A DNA stretch of 64,000 bases, from positions 1 to 64,000 of the forward strand of contig NZ_WHNQ01000029.1 in assembly GCF_009362785.1 (NCBI RefSeq). Direction: 5' to 3'. The stretch is from Paraburkholderia atlantica (lineage in GTDB: Bacteria; Pseudomonadota; Gammaproteobacteria; Burkholderiales; Burkholderiaceae). Under the pieces are notes generated by a model. The model was not told the origin of the DNA, ran no database searches, and saw nothing but the letters and a program-made list of their open reading frames with translations. How positions within the stretch are numbered: position 1 is the first letter of the stretch; every line of letters begins with the position of its first letter. This document shows positions 53,108 to 61,970 of the stretch, piece after piece. A program made the position numbers and the translations under genes.

Positions 53108-55000
53108 TTAGACCGTGGCTAGAGTTAGACGTGACGGTGTTGTTCCGATTTGCAGTCCGTCTGAGCGGTTCGCAAAGTACCTGTGGTTCAACTGGTCTAT
53201 AGTCCAAGTGTGGGAACTGCTGAAGCCCAGTGTAACCAGCATTTGAGCCAACTCAGCCGGATCGAACGCGCTTTTCCACGGCTCGCCGCCCTCGGCGAAT
53301 TGCGCCATCAACTGTTCGACGAAGACACGCATCATCGGCGGCAAGCTGGACACTGGCAATGCGTATTCCAGCAGCACGGCGCTGCCTCTGGCGCAGCGCG
53401 CGATGAACCGCAAAGTATCAACGACCGCAGCCTCGTCGAGGTACATGGTTACTCCGAGCCAGCTGAAGAAGGCCGGTGCGAGTGGATCGAATCCGGCACG
53501 CGTCAAGCCCTCGGCAAGGCTGATGCGCTCGAAGTCGACCGGTACGAACCGCAACGATTGCGGCAAGCGGATGCCCGCCTCATTCAGGTGCGCTCGTTTC
53601 CATTCCTGCGTGGCCGGCAGGTCAACCTCGAAGATGCTCCCGGGCGTGTCGTGCTGCCGGTAGGCGGTGGTGTCGAGTCCTGCCCCAAGCACGACGTATT
53701 GTCGCACCCCCCGCTCGGCGGCCTCGGTCCAAATGTCGTCCGCTAGCCTACTGCGTACGACCAGCGCGCTGCGCCTACACATCGACATCGGGTGGCGAAA
53801 CCGATCGAGGCCATTGCGTAGGTCCTGTGCCTCGGCTTTGCCTAGCACGGCCAATGCGAGCGGATCATCAAGCACCAGCGGGCGATCCAGTAGTTGGTGC
53901 GCCGCCCGTTGCCTAGCCACGATCAAGGCGCTAGGCTTGGGCCCGGCGTCGGTTGGCGTCACATCGTGCCCAACGATGTGTGCCTTATGCAGATAGGCCA
54001 ACAATGCCTCGTCGAGCCCCACCCCAAGTTGCAGGTCCGGCTCTTGGTTCAAGGCGTCTCGAACATGCACTTCCAAGACCACGTCATCGCCACAGAAGCT
54101 TTCACGGAAAAGCTGTTGCCAGCGCTCGACGAGAGCCTGTACCGGCGCAGCGTCGGCCGCGACGCCGGCCTGCATGTGTGCCCGCAACTCAAGCGCTAAC
54201 GTTGGCCATTCGCGCCTGTTCTTTTCGTTAAGCTGGCGGCGTCGAACTTCGTCCATTTGCGCCGGGTTCAAGTGTTTGGCGAGAAGTGTGCAGCGCGCGT
54301 GCGCAAACGATTCGTCTATCCAAACCAGCATCTCCGCCGTAATGCCGACAATCTGCTGTGCGCGTGGCTCCGCGGTTTGAATCTTCATCAACTTGTAAGC
54401 GAGCGCCGGGTCGTTGTTCGTCATGCGGGTCATGAGCCGAACCCAGCGCCAAGCCAACTCTTGGGCAACACTGCTTTCACTAGACAGACCTTCCCGCATG
54501 GCGCTATGAACCTCAACGATGAGCTCGTCCCATATTGGATCCATCGGCGCAAGCGCGTCCGGGCCCGTTGCAAACAGCGTGTCGAGTTCGTCTTCGTTCA
54601 AGTGCTTTTGATACATACTCACCAACTCCAAGGTGTTGAGCCAATCAATCGCGGGCGTTTCGCTGCCGGCGGCCAGCATCTTGGCGAGGCGTCTCAGGTG
54701 GCGACTGAGACGCTGCGCCCGCGAAGCCTGCGCGTCCAGTTCGGCGATCTGCCGATGAAGAATATTTATCGGGGCACTGGCCGGTTGGTCGTCAAGGCTG
54801 GCTTTGATATCGGGAAGCGAATAACCGAACCGTTTCAGTGCCTCGATACGATGCAGCCGGATCAGGTCGCCACGCCCGTACAGGCGTGCTCCCCCCTCAG
54901 TGCGTTGCGACGGAGACAGCAAGCCGATCGCGTCGTAGTGATGTAAAGCACGAACGCTCAGCCCCGCTCTTTTTGCCAGTTCACCGATCTTTAATTGCAT
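53108..55000 (-). CDS. MerR regulator fused to TipAS-like and leucine-carboxyl-methyltransferase-like domains
   Basis: A 630-aa three-part protein. Residues 1-70 are a MerR DNA-binding domain (MQLKIGELAKRAGLSVRALH, then HYDAIGLLSPSQRTEGGARL). The middle, about 110-300, is helical and resembles the TipAS ligand-binding domain of MerR multidrug sensors (residues around AIDWLNTLELVSMYQKHLNE). The C-terminal half, from about 340, is an LCMT/PPM1-type SAM methyltransferase: ARQRAAHQLLDRPLVLDDPL, VRQYVVLGAGLDTTAYR as the SAM motif and FFSWLGVTMYLDEAAV. ATG 55000 is preceded by CGGAGACGCA. A lone regulator next to its own operator, with an enzyme attached; the target of methylation is unknown. Confidence 0.85.
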   Translation of the reverse strand: MQLKIGELAKRAGLSVRALHHYDAIGLLSPSQRTEGGARLYGRGDLIRLHRIEALKRFGYSLPDIKASLDDQPASAPINILHRQIAELDAQASRAQRLSRHLRRLAKMLAAGSETPAIDWLNTLELVSMYQKHLNEDELDTLFATGPDALAPMDPIWDELIVEVHSAMREGLSSESSVAQELAWRWVRLMTRMTNNDPALAYKLMKIQTAEPRAQQIVGITAEMLVWIDESFAHARCTLLAKHLNPAQMDEVRRRQLNEKNRREWPTLALELRAHMQAGVAADAAPVQALVERWQQLFRESFCGDDVVLEVHVRDALNQEPDLQLGVGLDEALLAYLHKAHIVGHDVTPTDAGPKPSALIVARQRAAHQLLDRPLVLDDPLALAVLGKAEAQDLRNGLDRFRHPMSMCRRSALVVRSRLADDIWTEAAERGVRQYVVLGAGLDTTAYRQHDTPGSIFEVDLPATQEWKRAHLNEAGIRLPQSLRFVPVDFERISLAEGLTRAGFDPLAPAFFSWLGVTMYLDEAAVVDTLRFIARCARGSAVLLEYALPVSSLPPMMRVFVEQLMAQFAEGGEPWKSAFDPAELAQMLVTLGFSSSHTWTIDQLNHRYFANRSDGLQIGTTPSRLTLATV

Positions 55001-55031
55001 TGCGTCTCCGGTACGTACGTCAACGCTAAAG

Positions 55032-55054
55032 CCTAACGTAGCGTTAGGTGCAAG
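55032..55054 (-). promoter_or_regulatory. MerR-type operator/promoter of the fusion gene
   Basis: CCTAACG-TAG-CGTTAGG (55032-55048) is a perfect palindrome. On the minus strand it is preceded by TTGCAC as a -35 element and followed by TAGCGT about 19 bases on. The overlong spacer filled by a palindrome is the classic MerR promoter design, so the fusion probably controls its own gene. Confidence 0.8.
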
Positions 55055-55881
55055 GTGAATTGATGTGCCGGTGCTGCGCCGCATTTTCAAGCTAGATGAA
55101 TATCAGGTGTCGCGCCGATCGGCATCTGGCCTGATCTTGAAAGCATTGTCAATAGCTTGCCTGTGCTATCAAGGAAACGCCAAGCGCTGCGATGTTGTGA
55201 TGTCTGGAAGGGCGATACAACGCAGCCCCGATTGAATTCTGAATCACTTTGGATGCGATAGAACTCTTTGGCTGGTTTGCGCGCCGCGCAAATCAAAACA
55301 GTCAAGTGGTGGTCCGCGCGGTCGCCAAAAATCTAGCTACTGCTACTTGTTGATAGTCGCTGCTCCGATTCTTTGCGCAGCTGCAACCCGGCCTCGCCGT
55401 CATAGATTAGATCTGATCCCGGCTATTCAACCCGGGCGGCTTTGTTGCACTCCAGGCCTCCATGGCTCGTCAGTGGTACGCTCACGGCGCACAAGCGTCT
55501 CATCCGTCTGGCAATGTCATCGAGCATGCGCGGTTGAACGATTGTCAGCCGTTGTCCCAACGAATCGCCGCAGGAATGTGGTGCTCTGGCACGGTTTGCG
55601 TGGCCCCATCTGTATCGGATTCCGATATCGGCTCGCACGCGAAGGTTATGCCTCGTTGAAAGCGGTCGATAAGAACTTGCGGCTAGTAGTATAAGAAATG
55701 TTGAATGCCAATTTGTTCTATAGTCTGCTAGCCTTCGGTACTATACCTAAAACGTGGCAGCGTTCGAGCGCGTTCAGCGTTGAGGTGGGCGGCGGCACCA
55801 TGACATTAGTTTCGTTATCGTGGCAGCAGTGCTATGAACCGCGGGTTCGATGGCCATCTGCTATCCTGATAAGGAGTTTCT
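55055..55881. other. About 0.8 kb without a supportable gene
   Basis: Short ORFs only. GGCGGCTTTGTTGCAC at about 55436-55451 recalls IS5-type ends, but no transposase fragment was recognised next to it. Confidence 0.35.
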
Positions 55882-56109
55882 ATGCCTAAAATCAAGAGGG
55901 GCATGTTTGGATGGGGCTGGCCGCAGTGCTAGCCGGAAGATCGCCGCTGGTCGCCTGCTGAGTACGCGGCGGCCTGTCAGTCTCGCGAAATCCTTCTGGG
56001 ATTTACCGCTGCGCAACGTTTGACGGAGGGTCAGTGGGCGTTGCTTTTAACCGGTGACGAGCATGATTGTTGCTGTACTGATCAACGGCACAGGTACGAA
56101 ACGGCCTAA
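55882..56109 (+). pseudogene. Small ORF interrupted by an in-frame TAG at codon 17
   Basis: ATG 55882 has a near-perfect ribosome site (AAGGAG, six to seven bases upstream). The frame reads MPKIKRGMFGWGWPQC, then TAG (55930-55932), then continues openly as PEDRRWSPAEYAAACQSREI, LLGFTAAQRLTEGQWALLLT and GDEHDCCCTDQRHRYETA to TAA at 56107-56109. The downstream part looks protein-like (75 codons in all). The simplest reading is a nonsense mutation in a small Cys/Trp-containing protein gene; family unknown. Confidence 0.45.
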
Positions 56110-56504
56110 GCAGCAAAACTCGTTGATCTGAGGTGCATGCTCGTCCAGGTGACTTCGCGTTTGACGGCCTTTCGGAGAATGGCCGTCGGTCGGACGCGGG
56201 CCATATGTATCGTCGGCCTAACTTCTAAAGATTGCGGTGCGGCGAACTCGTTTATGGGGTGCCGTCGCCCGTCGTCCTCCGCTTCAAGCGTCCCGCTGGC
56301 ACTCATGAAGCACTAGAAATTCGGTTGCTTTTTTGACGACTGGAAAGCGTTAAGTCGCGCAGAGCAAGCTTTTTGAACTGGCCTCTCACGTTCCCGGCTC
56401 TTGTGTAATCGCTGTGCGCGAAATGGCGGGGCAGTGACATCTCACTTTGGCCGTCATTGTTGGTTGATAATCAAATGGGCCCTTTCGAAACCTTGGAGAA
56501 CATC
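56110..56504. other. 395 bp without a gene
   Basis: Nothing supportable on either strand. A TTTGGCC...TTGG near 56446-56463 resembles a sigma-54 site but its spacing is one base too long. Confidence 0.4.
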
Positions 56505-56933
56505 GTGGCAACACTTGTAAACATTACCAGCGGTACTCCCGACGCCGTGCAAATTTGGGGATTCCATGATCTGTGTTGCGTGGACGACGTCGCGGCCGCT
56601 CTCAACACGATCGCTGCGGGGCTGAGCGGTGATGGTAATACGATTCATGTGATGTCAGGTACTCATGGATACTGCAGCGGACGGGTTGGTGCAGTAGCGA
56701 CGCGGGAACAGAGGTTCGCGGAAGAAGATCGAGTTCTCGCTCACCCAATGACGAAGGACAACAACGCCGTTGCCGTGGTTGTCCACGACTTCAATACCGA
56801 CAAGCTGCCGGCGCCCGACTACGTGTCTGCGGCGATGGCGAAGCTCAACGCGGATATCCGCTCAATCGTCAGGACCGACACCGGAAACCATGTATTCCTC
56901 CTCGCCTACTGCTGTAGTGCTGGTACGGAGTAG
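56505..56933 (+). CDS. Hypothetical protein, 142 aa, unrecognised
   Basis: GTG 56505 with GGAG eight bases upstream is the likely start; the frame is open back to 56457. The product has an alternating, soluble-protein look, with WGFHDLCCVDDVAAALNTIA, MSGTHGYCSGRVGAVATREQ, NAVAVVVHDFNTDKLPAPDY and LLAYCCSAG at the end. Regular beta-alpha spacing (NTIHVMSG..., NNAVAVVVHD..., NHVFLLAYC) suggests an alpha/beta fold of Rossmann or caspase-like outline, but I cannot name a family. Its position between nif and fix operons suggests, without proving, a symbiotic role. Confidence 0.55.
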   Translation: MATLVNITSGTPDAVQIWGFHDLCCVDDVAAALNTIAAGLSGDGNTIHVMSGTHGYCSGRVGAVATREQRFAEEDRVLAHPMTKDNNAVAVVVHDFNTDKLPAPDYVSAAMAKLNADIRSIVRTDTGNHVFLLAYCCSAGTE

Positions 56934-57274
56934 ATTCGCAAACCGGGACAAGAGAGCAGGTGGGCTTGACCCCCCGAGCATGTGCCTATGGCGCAGCGCG
57001 AGCCGGTTAGACACGCTTGTCCGTTCTGCAACCTTTGCAAGGTCCCGCATGCGCCATCGGGCTTGCCGCTGAACCGCGAGGCCACGCTGCTGCGTCGCTT
57101 CGGCGGTGAACTGCGTTGCAAACCATACAGAAATTGCTCATATACGTACCGAAGAAACGGGGCGCTCAAACTACGAGCGAAGCGGCTGGTGGCAATGCTC
57201 GCACGTATTAGAATGCAGAAATGCAGCCATTTAATCAGTGTGCGCCTTTATTTTTAGTTGATACGCTGTTCACG
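56934..57274. other. 341 bp without a supportable gene
   Basis: No ORF with a ribosome site and family resemblance; presumed intergenic. Confidence 0.35.
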
Positions 57275-57469
57275 ATGCATAAAAGACACATTCATAAACT
57301 TCTCGACCTTGCTCACGAAGAAGCCTACGCTTTCGTTGAGGAAAATCCAGCGCGAGCTTTCAAAGAATCGGAAGAGCTCTTTGATGAAATGTTCTTTCAT
57401 TCGCTTTCGCGTCACATTGGTGAAATGACAATCGCAGAAGTATCCACCCGTATTCGCGAAGGAGAATGA
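57275..57469 (+). CDS. Small acidic helical protein, unrecognised
   Basis: A 64-aa protein beginning MHKRHIHKLLDLAHEEAYAF and continuing VEENPARAFKESEELFDEMF; strongly helical, acidic, with His-rich N-terminus. The frame is open back to ATG 57221, but residue patterning starts at 57275. No good ribosome site is seen for either start. It lies in the nif-fix interval; function unknown. Confidence 0.5.
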   Translation: MHKRHIHKLLDLAHEEAYAFVEENPARAFKESEELFDEMFFHSLSRHIGEMTIAEVSTRIREGE

Positions 57470-57708
57470 GAACGAAACCTAATCTATCAGTTGGGCTCTG
57501 AGAAGTCAGAGAGTCACTGTGACATTGCTGAATTGACCGAGTACGATCGCGTGCTTAGGATGCGAGATCGCCGTGACCCACGGTCTTCGCTTCCCAGCGG
57601 CGGTCATCAGTTGCGCGATGTCCTATGCTTCAGGTTTCGGTTCAGTCTGTGTGATATCAAAGCGCTGCTGTTCAAGTAAGAGTAGCGTTAGTTGCGGACC
57701 GCTCCGAC

Positions 57709-58320
57709 TTACGGACCTGATGGCTGGAAAATGACAAAGGACAAACACCATGACGAAAAACTCCGATGCCGCAACGAGGGGAAGCCGTCCGTAGTGGTGT
57801 GGAAGCCCTTGCGATGAGGCTGACGTGAACCGGGCGTTATCCCGTTGACGATGGTCGTCAACCTGACAGCTAGGGATGAGTGACATGGCCTTAACAAAAA
57901 CCGCATTGCGAAGAGCACGGTGTGAAGCGTATCAGCTTGTACCGATTGCCCGGCAGGTTCTGTCCGAATGTCGCGATGCAACCAGTCCGACTGGTTGGCT
58001 CGATTGAATCGAGCGTGGACGATCGTGTAACCCGTTCGAATGTTTCCGCCTCGCCGACAAATGTCGTGCGTGGGTTGGGGTGGTCGGATCTGCGTAATAA
58101 ACCGACGCCCGCACGACGGTTGGCGTCTTGACTCCCTCCGCCACTTCGGGGGTGGCCGCGATGGTGCGGTCGATGGAGTAAGGGTACCGGGCGGTGCAGA
58201 CTGGCCGAATGCGAATGGTTGACTTGCCTCCTTGTCAGTAAGCGGCGGTGCCACATCGTCTCCATTGCATCCGGCCAACTGGATTGCTACTGATACGAGC
58301 AGAACAGCCGCCCCCAACAT
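57709..58320 (-). pseudogene. Decayed lipoprotein gene
   Basis: ATG 58320 opens a clear lipoprotein signal (MLGAAVLLVSVAIQLAGCNG, lipobox LAGC) and DDVAPPLTDKEASQPFAF, after which protein-like sequence jumps between frames: AEGVKTPTVVRASVYYADPT in one, GGNIRTGYTIVHARFNRANQ in another. Several indels have broken it. The original family is not clear. Confidence 0.5.
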
Positions 58321-58375
58321 CGCACGAAAGGATGCTCAACTCCGCTGGCGGCCCGTTGTACTCATGCTTTTCGAA

Positions 58376-58537
58376 CTAGAATTGCATTAGCTGTTCGGGG
58401 ATTGCGACGTCGTCAGCGGCGAGGTCCGGAACTCGCTCGCAACCTTCGGCACGGATTGATGTGTACCCCTGCATGAAGGTAGACGCGACATTGACGATAC
58501 CGGGATTGCCTTCCGCACCGAACACGCACGAAGTCAT
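58376..58537 (-). pseudogene. Fragment of an unidentified gene
   Basis: A 53-codon frame reads MTSCVFGAEGNPGIVNVAST, then FMQGYTSIRAEGCERVPDLA, to a stop just before the lipoprotein relic. It has no ribosome site and is bounded upstream by a stop, so it is most likely the surviving end of a larger decayed gene. Confidence 0.3.
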
Positions 58538-58679
58538 GGTCTGCATGTTGTTGAGAAGATGCTATGCACCGTGCCGGAAGGATTGAGCATTACAAAGCTG
58601 ACCACGCATTTCGATTGGGCATGCGGAAAAGCTCCAATGAATCGTGGGAGTTCCCCTTCTAGTGACGAATTGCTGTCTG

Positions 58680-59183
58680 TCAATTCGTCAGTTTGCGATT
58701 GCCGTGTTCTGACTGCGCGAGTAAGGCTTCGACGACCTCGAAACCGATGCAATCAATCGGGTCCAGCCAGCGTAGTTTGGCAATCAGCTTCAGTGCAAGG
58801 GCCCGTTCGCCACGCCGTACGCTGATGAACGCAAGCGCCTTCAGCGTAAAGAGCCAAAAGCGCGGCGGCCCGGGAATGGAGAAGTCCGCGTCGCCCGGCT
58901 GCACCGCGCACCAATCACCGCTGATCGACGCTTCCCAGGCAGCGACCGCCAAAGCCCTCGTTGCAACTCTATGCGCCTCGCCAAGTTCTCCCCGGTTTGC
59001 ATGGAACTTATATAGCAGATAGTAGGGTGGCAGGCAGCGCGGATAGGACAGGATGGCAGTCCACAACGCGGCGGCCACATCGTCATCGCTGCCGCGGCGG
59101 GTTCTCTCGATCAGCTGTAGTACGCCGGCCGGGACTTCACCGCCGAATAGATCCGTCGACTCGATACCAGTAATGAGATTCAT
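58680..59183 (-). CDS. Helical-repeat (TPR-like) protein downstream of fixX
   Basis: A 167-aa soluble protein. ATG 59183 behind GGAGAAACTTTG is used. Paired amphipathic helices can be followed (VLQLIERTRRGSDDDVAAAL, YPRCLPPYYLLYKFHANRGE, LGEAHRVATRALAVAAWEAS, FWLFTLKALAFISVRRGERA), resembling tetratricopeptide hairpins. It starts 60 bases after fixX on the same strand and is probably the last gene of the nifVW-fixABCX operon; role unknown. Confidence 0.7.
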   Translation of the reverse strand: MNLITGIESTDLFGGEVPAGVLQLIERTRRGSDDDVAAALWTAILSYPRCLPPYYLLYKFHANRGELGEAHRVATRALAVAAWEASISGDWCAVQPGDADFSIPGPPRFWLFTLKALAFISVRRGERALALKLIAKLRWLDPIDCIGFEVVEALLAQSEHGNRKLTN

Positions 59184-59242
59184 CAAAGTTTCTCCGGATG
59201 TGATAAGGCGCTCAGCCGCGGAGCGATACTGAGCTTGTTCGT

Positions 59243-59545
59243 TTAGCCGAATTTGAACTGTATGCCATATCCCCCGCGCGGATAGGCCCATTCAACATTA
59301 TGGTGGTCGGTGCACAAAATGCGGCAACTACCGCATTCGAGGCAGCCGTCGGTGACCAACGTGACTGAGCCGTCGTTCTCGTTCCGATAGCAGGAGGCGG
59401 GACACACGAATGTACAGCTCTTTTCTGTGCAATCGTTTGTGCAAATGTCCACGTCTTTTATGCGGACGTGCGGCCGCCCGACGTCCACTCGGTAGCGATT
59501 TTGAAACAGCTTTTCGTCGATGTTGGCAGTGATCGTATTATTCAT
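59243..59545 (-). CDS. fixX: Ferredoxin-like electron carrier FixX
   Basis: A 100-aa [4Fe-4S] protein working with FixC to pass electrons toward nitrogenase. Cysteine groups are CTNDCTEKSCTFVCPASC and CLECGSCRILC, as in FixX. Its ATG overlaps the fixC stop (ATGA). Confidence 0.96.
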   Translation of the reverse strand: MNNTITANIDEKLFQNRYRVDVGRPHVRIKDVDICTNDCTEKSCTFVCPASCYRNENDGSVTLVTDGCLECGSCRILCTDHHNVEWAYPRGGYGIQFKFG

Positions 59546-60855
59546 CGGAAAGCCCTCCAGAATTTGTATGCGTCGCCGATCAGCCCTGCCACTGAGCGAC
59601 TTTTACGGAAGCTGGTTATGACCTCGCGCTTCTTGGTCTTCTTGTCGATGCCATCGACCGTCATCATAGTGCGGGCCGCTTTCGCGACGAGATCAGGGTA
59701 TGTGGTAAAGAACTGGGGATTATGGTGTAAGACCTTCGGCATATCGCGGTACTTGTGCAAGTCCTTCATCACGAAACTCTTGTCTAGCGCGTCCTTATAC
59801 GCTGACAGCGTGCTGGCACGGTAGCCGTGGCGGCCGGCCGCTTTGGCGGCTATTGCTGTCTCGGCGGCGAGGCGCCCCGTCGTCATTGCGAGATTCGAGC
59901 CTTCTCGGTGCGCGGCGTTGACGAAGCCGCCCGAGTCACCGACGATCATCCAGCCGTTACCGTATACTTGCGGGATCGCATTAAACCCTCCTTCGGGAAT
60001 GAGATGCGCGCAGTACTCCTTCATCTCGCCACCCGCGATAAGGGGAGCGATGGACGGGTGACGCTTCATTTTCTCGAGAAGCAGATACGGGGTTGTGCGA
60101 TTAGAGTTTTTCTTGAAGTCGCTCAGCATACAGCCGACGCCGATCGTCAGCGACTCCTTGTTCGTGTAAAGAAACCCAGTTCCTGCCATGCCATCTGTGA
60201 TTCGTCCAACCATCTCTATTACAACGCCTTCTTGATCGGCAACGTTAAACCTCTCGCGAATTGTCTCCTCGGGCATGAAGAGGATCTCTTTCACAGCTAG
60301 TGCGACGTTGCGCGCTTCGATCTCACCATGAAAGCCCGCTTTGCGGGCCAAAGTTGAGTTGACGCCGTCAGCGAGAATCACGACATCCGCATAAACTTCG
60401 CCGTGTTCGCGGTCGCACTGGACGCCGACAACTTGGTCTCCGTCAAGAATCAGGTCATTCACCGTAGTCTCGCAGATCAGTAAGGCACCGGCCTCACGGA
60501 CCTTCGACGAAAACCACTTGTCGAATTGCGCCCGTATGATCGTGTAGCGGTTATACGGTGGGTTGTTATAGTCGTCGCTACGCGTGTGTGTGCCCACAAA
60601 CGAAGTATCGTCGAGCATCCACATGCGCTGTTCAATGATGTGGCGCTCAAGTGGCGCGTCGTCACGGAAGTCTGGGATGATTTCTTCAAGTGCATTGGCG
60701 TAAAGAATCGCACCTTGAACGTTCTTGCTACCGGGATATTCGCCGCGTTCGATTTGAAGTACTTTGAGTCCACCTTTAGCCATAACATAGGCCGCAGCGT
60801 TGCCCGACGGTCCGGCACCCACGACGATCGCGTCGAATTGCGACGATTCTCTCAT
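59542..60855 (-). CDS. fixC: Flavoprotein oxidoreductase FixC
   Basis: A 437-aa ETF-quinone-oxidoreductase-like flavoprotein at the membrane. The FAD motif is FDAIVVGAGPSGNAAAYVMA; then GSKNVQGAILYANALEEIIP and GNGWMIVGDSGGFVNAAHRE. It accepts electrons from FixAB and reduces quinone while FixX takes the low-potential electron. Overlaps fixB and fixX by four bases each. Confidence 0.96.
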   Translation of the reverse strand: MRESSQFDAIVVGAGPSGNAAAYVMAKGGLKVLQIERGEYPGSKNVQGAILYANALEEIIPDFRDDAPLERHIIEQRMWMLDDTSFVGTHTRSDDYNNPPYNRYTIIRAQFDKWFSSKVREAGALLICETTVNDLILDGDQVVGVQCDREHGEVYADVVILADGVNSTLARKAGFHGEIEARNVALAVKEILFMPEETIRERFNVADQEGVVIEMVGRITDGMAGTGFLYTNKESLTIGVGCMLSDFKKNSNRTTPYLLLEKMKRHPSIAPLIAGGEMKEYCAHLIPEGGFNAIPQVYGNGWMIVGDSGGFVNAAHREGSNLAMTTGRLAAETAIAAKAAGRHGYRASTLSAYKDALDKSFVMKDLHKYRDMPKVLHHNPQFFTTYPDLVAKAARTMMTVDGIDKKTKKREVITSFRKSRSVAGLIGDAYKFWRAFR

Positions 60856-61970
60856 CTAACTCTCCTGGTGTCTCGCATTTGCCGAAGTGCCAAGTGTTCC
60901 TTGCAGGCGTGCGTTAGCGCGGGCAGCAACTGCAGTGCGTCCCCAACGATGCCGTAATGCGCGCAATCGAAAATAGGTGCGTTGGGATCGGTGTTGATTG
61001 CGACAATCACGTCCGAGCTTTCCATGCCGACGCGATGCTGGATTGCCCCCGAGATGCCGGCTGCGATATAAAGTTTTGGCCGCACGGTTTTGCCAGTTTG
61101 CCCGACTTGTCGATCCGCCTCGACCCAACCTGCCTGCACGCACGGGCGCGTAGCGCCGACTTCACCACGGAGTACGCGCGCCAGATCAAACGCGAGTCGA
61201 AAATTCTCCGGAGTTTTGAGACCCTTGCCGCCGCTGACGATCACATCCGCATACGGAAGGTTGATCTGAGAACTCGTCGTATCGGCGACAAAGTCGAGCA
61301 ATTTGGTGGCAATGTCGGCTTCGACGAGCCCCAGTGTTTCCTGCACGACCTCGCCGACGCGGCCTTCTTGCGCTGAGGGCATCGCCATGACCCGTGGGCG
61401 TACCGTCGCCATCTGCGGGCGATATGCAAGCGTCATGATCGTGCAGAGCAATGAGCCGCCAAACGTCGGACGGGTGGCCGCCAGTGACCGGGAGGTCGGA
61501 TCGATGTTCAGTTCGGTGCAGTCGGCGGTGAGCCCAGTGAGCAGGGTTGTCGCAACGGAGCCGGCGAGATCCCGGCCCATCGAGGTCGCGCCGAGCAGTA
61601 GAATTTCAGGGTGGTATTTGTTGACCAGATCGGTCAGCCCCTTCGTGAATGGCTCATTGCGATAGCCACGCAACACTGGGTCGTGAATGACATAGGCTTT
61701 GTCTGCTCCAAGGCTGAACGCCTCAGTTGAAAACTTTTCGAGGGGCTCATCCGTGCCGCCGAGCACCGCCACGCAGACGTTGCTGCCAAGTTTGTCTGCA
61801 AGCTTGCGCGCCTCGCCGAGCAGTTCCCAAGACACGCTATGCACGTGGCCGCGGTCGTGCTCAAGGAAGACCCAGACACCGGTGTAGTTTTTCAGATGTT
61901 CGGGTAGCTCCAGGTTGCGGCCTCCGGCATTCAAGGCCGGCTGCTTTTTCGCGGCAACGGTCGAGTTCAT
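60852..61970 (-). CDS. fixB: Electron-transfer flavoprotein alpha subunit FixB
   Basis: A 372-aa ETF alpha-type subunit. LLGATSMGRDLAGSVATTLL and the C-terminal FAD domain with KTVRPKLYIAAGISGAIQHR, then SSDVIVAINTDPNAPIFDCA, are standard. The Ala/Lys-rich N-terminal extension before NYTGVWVFLEHDRGHVHSVS is a usual feature of FixB. Overlaps fixA (ATGA). Confidence 0.96.
   Translation of the reverse strand: MNSTVAAKKQPALNAGGRNLELPEHLKNYTGVWVFLEHDRGHVHSVSWELLGEARKLADKLGSNVCVAVLGGTDEPLEKFSTEAFSLGADKAYVIHDPVLRGYRNEPFTKGLTDLVNKYHPEILLLGATSMGRDLAGSVATTLLTGLTADCTELNIDPTSRSLAATRPTFGGSLLCTIMTLAYRPQMATVRPRVMAMPSAQEGRVGEVVQETLGLVEADIATKLLDFVADTTSSQINLPYADVIVSGGKGLKTPENFRLAFDLARVLRGEVGATRPCVQAGWVEADRQVGQTGKTVRPKLYIAAGISGAIQHRVGMESSDVIVAINTDPNAPIFDCAHYGIVGDALQLLPALTHACKEHLALRQMRDTRRVR

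Noticed and set aside
55436..55451. IS5-type terminal repeat (GGCGGCTTTGTTGCAC)
   Set aside because: No second end and no transposase fragment found nearby.
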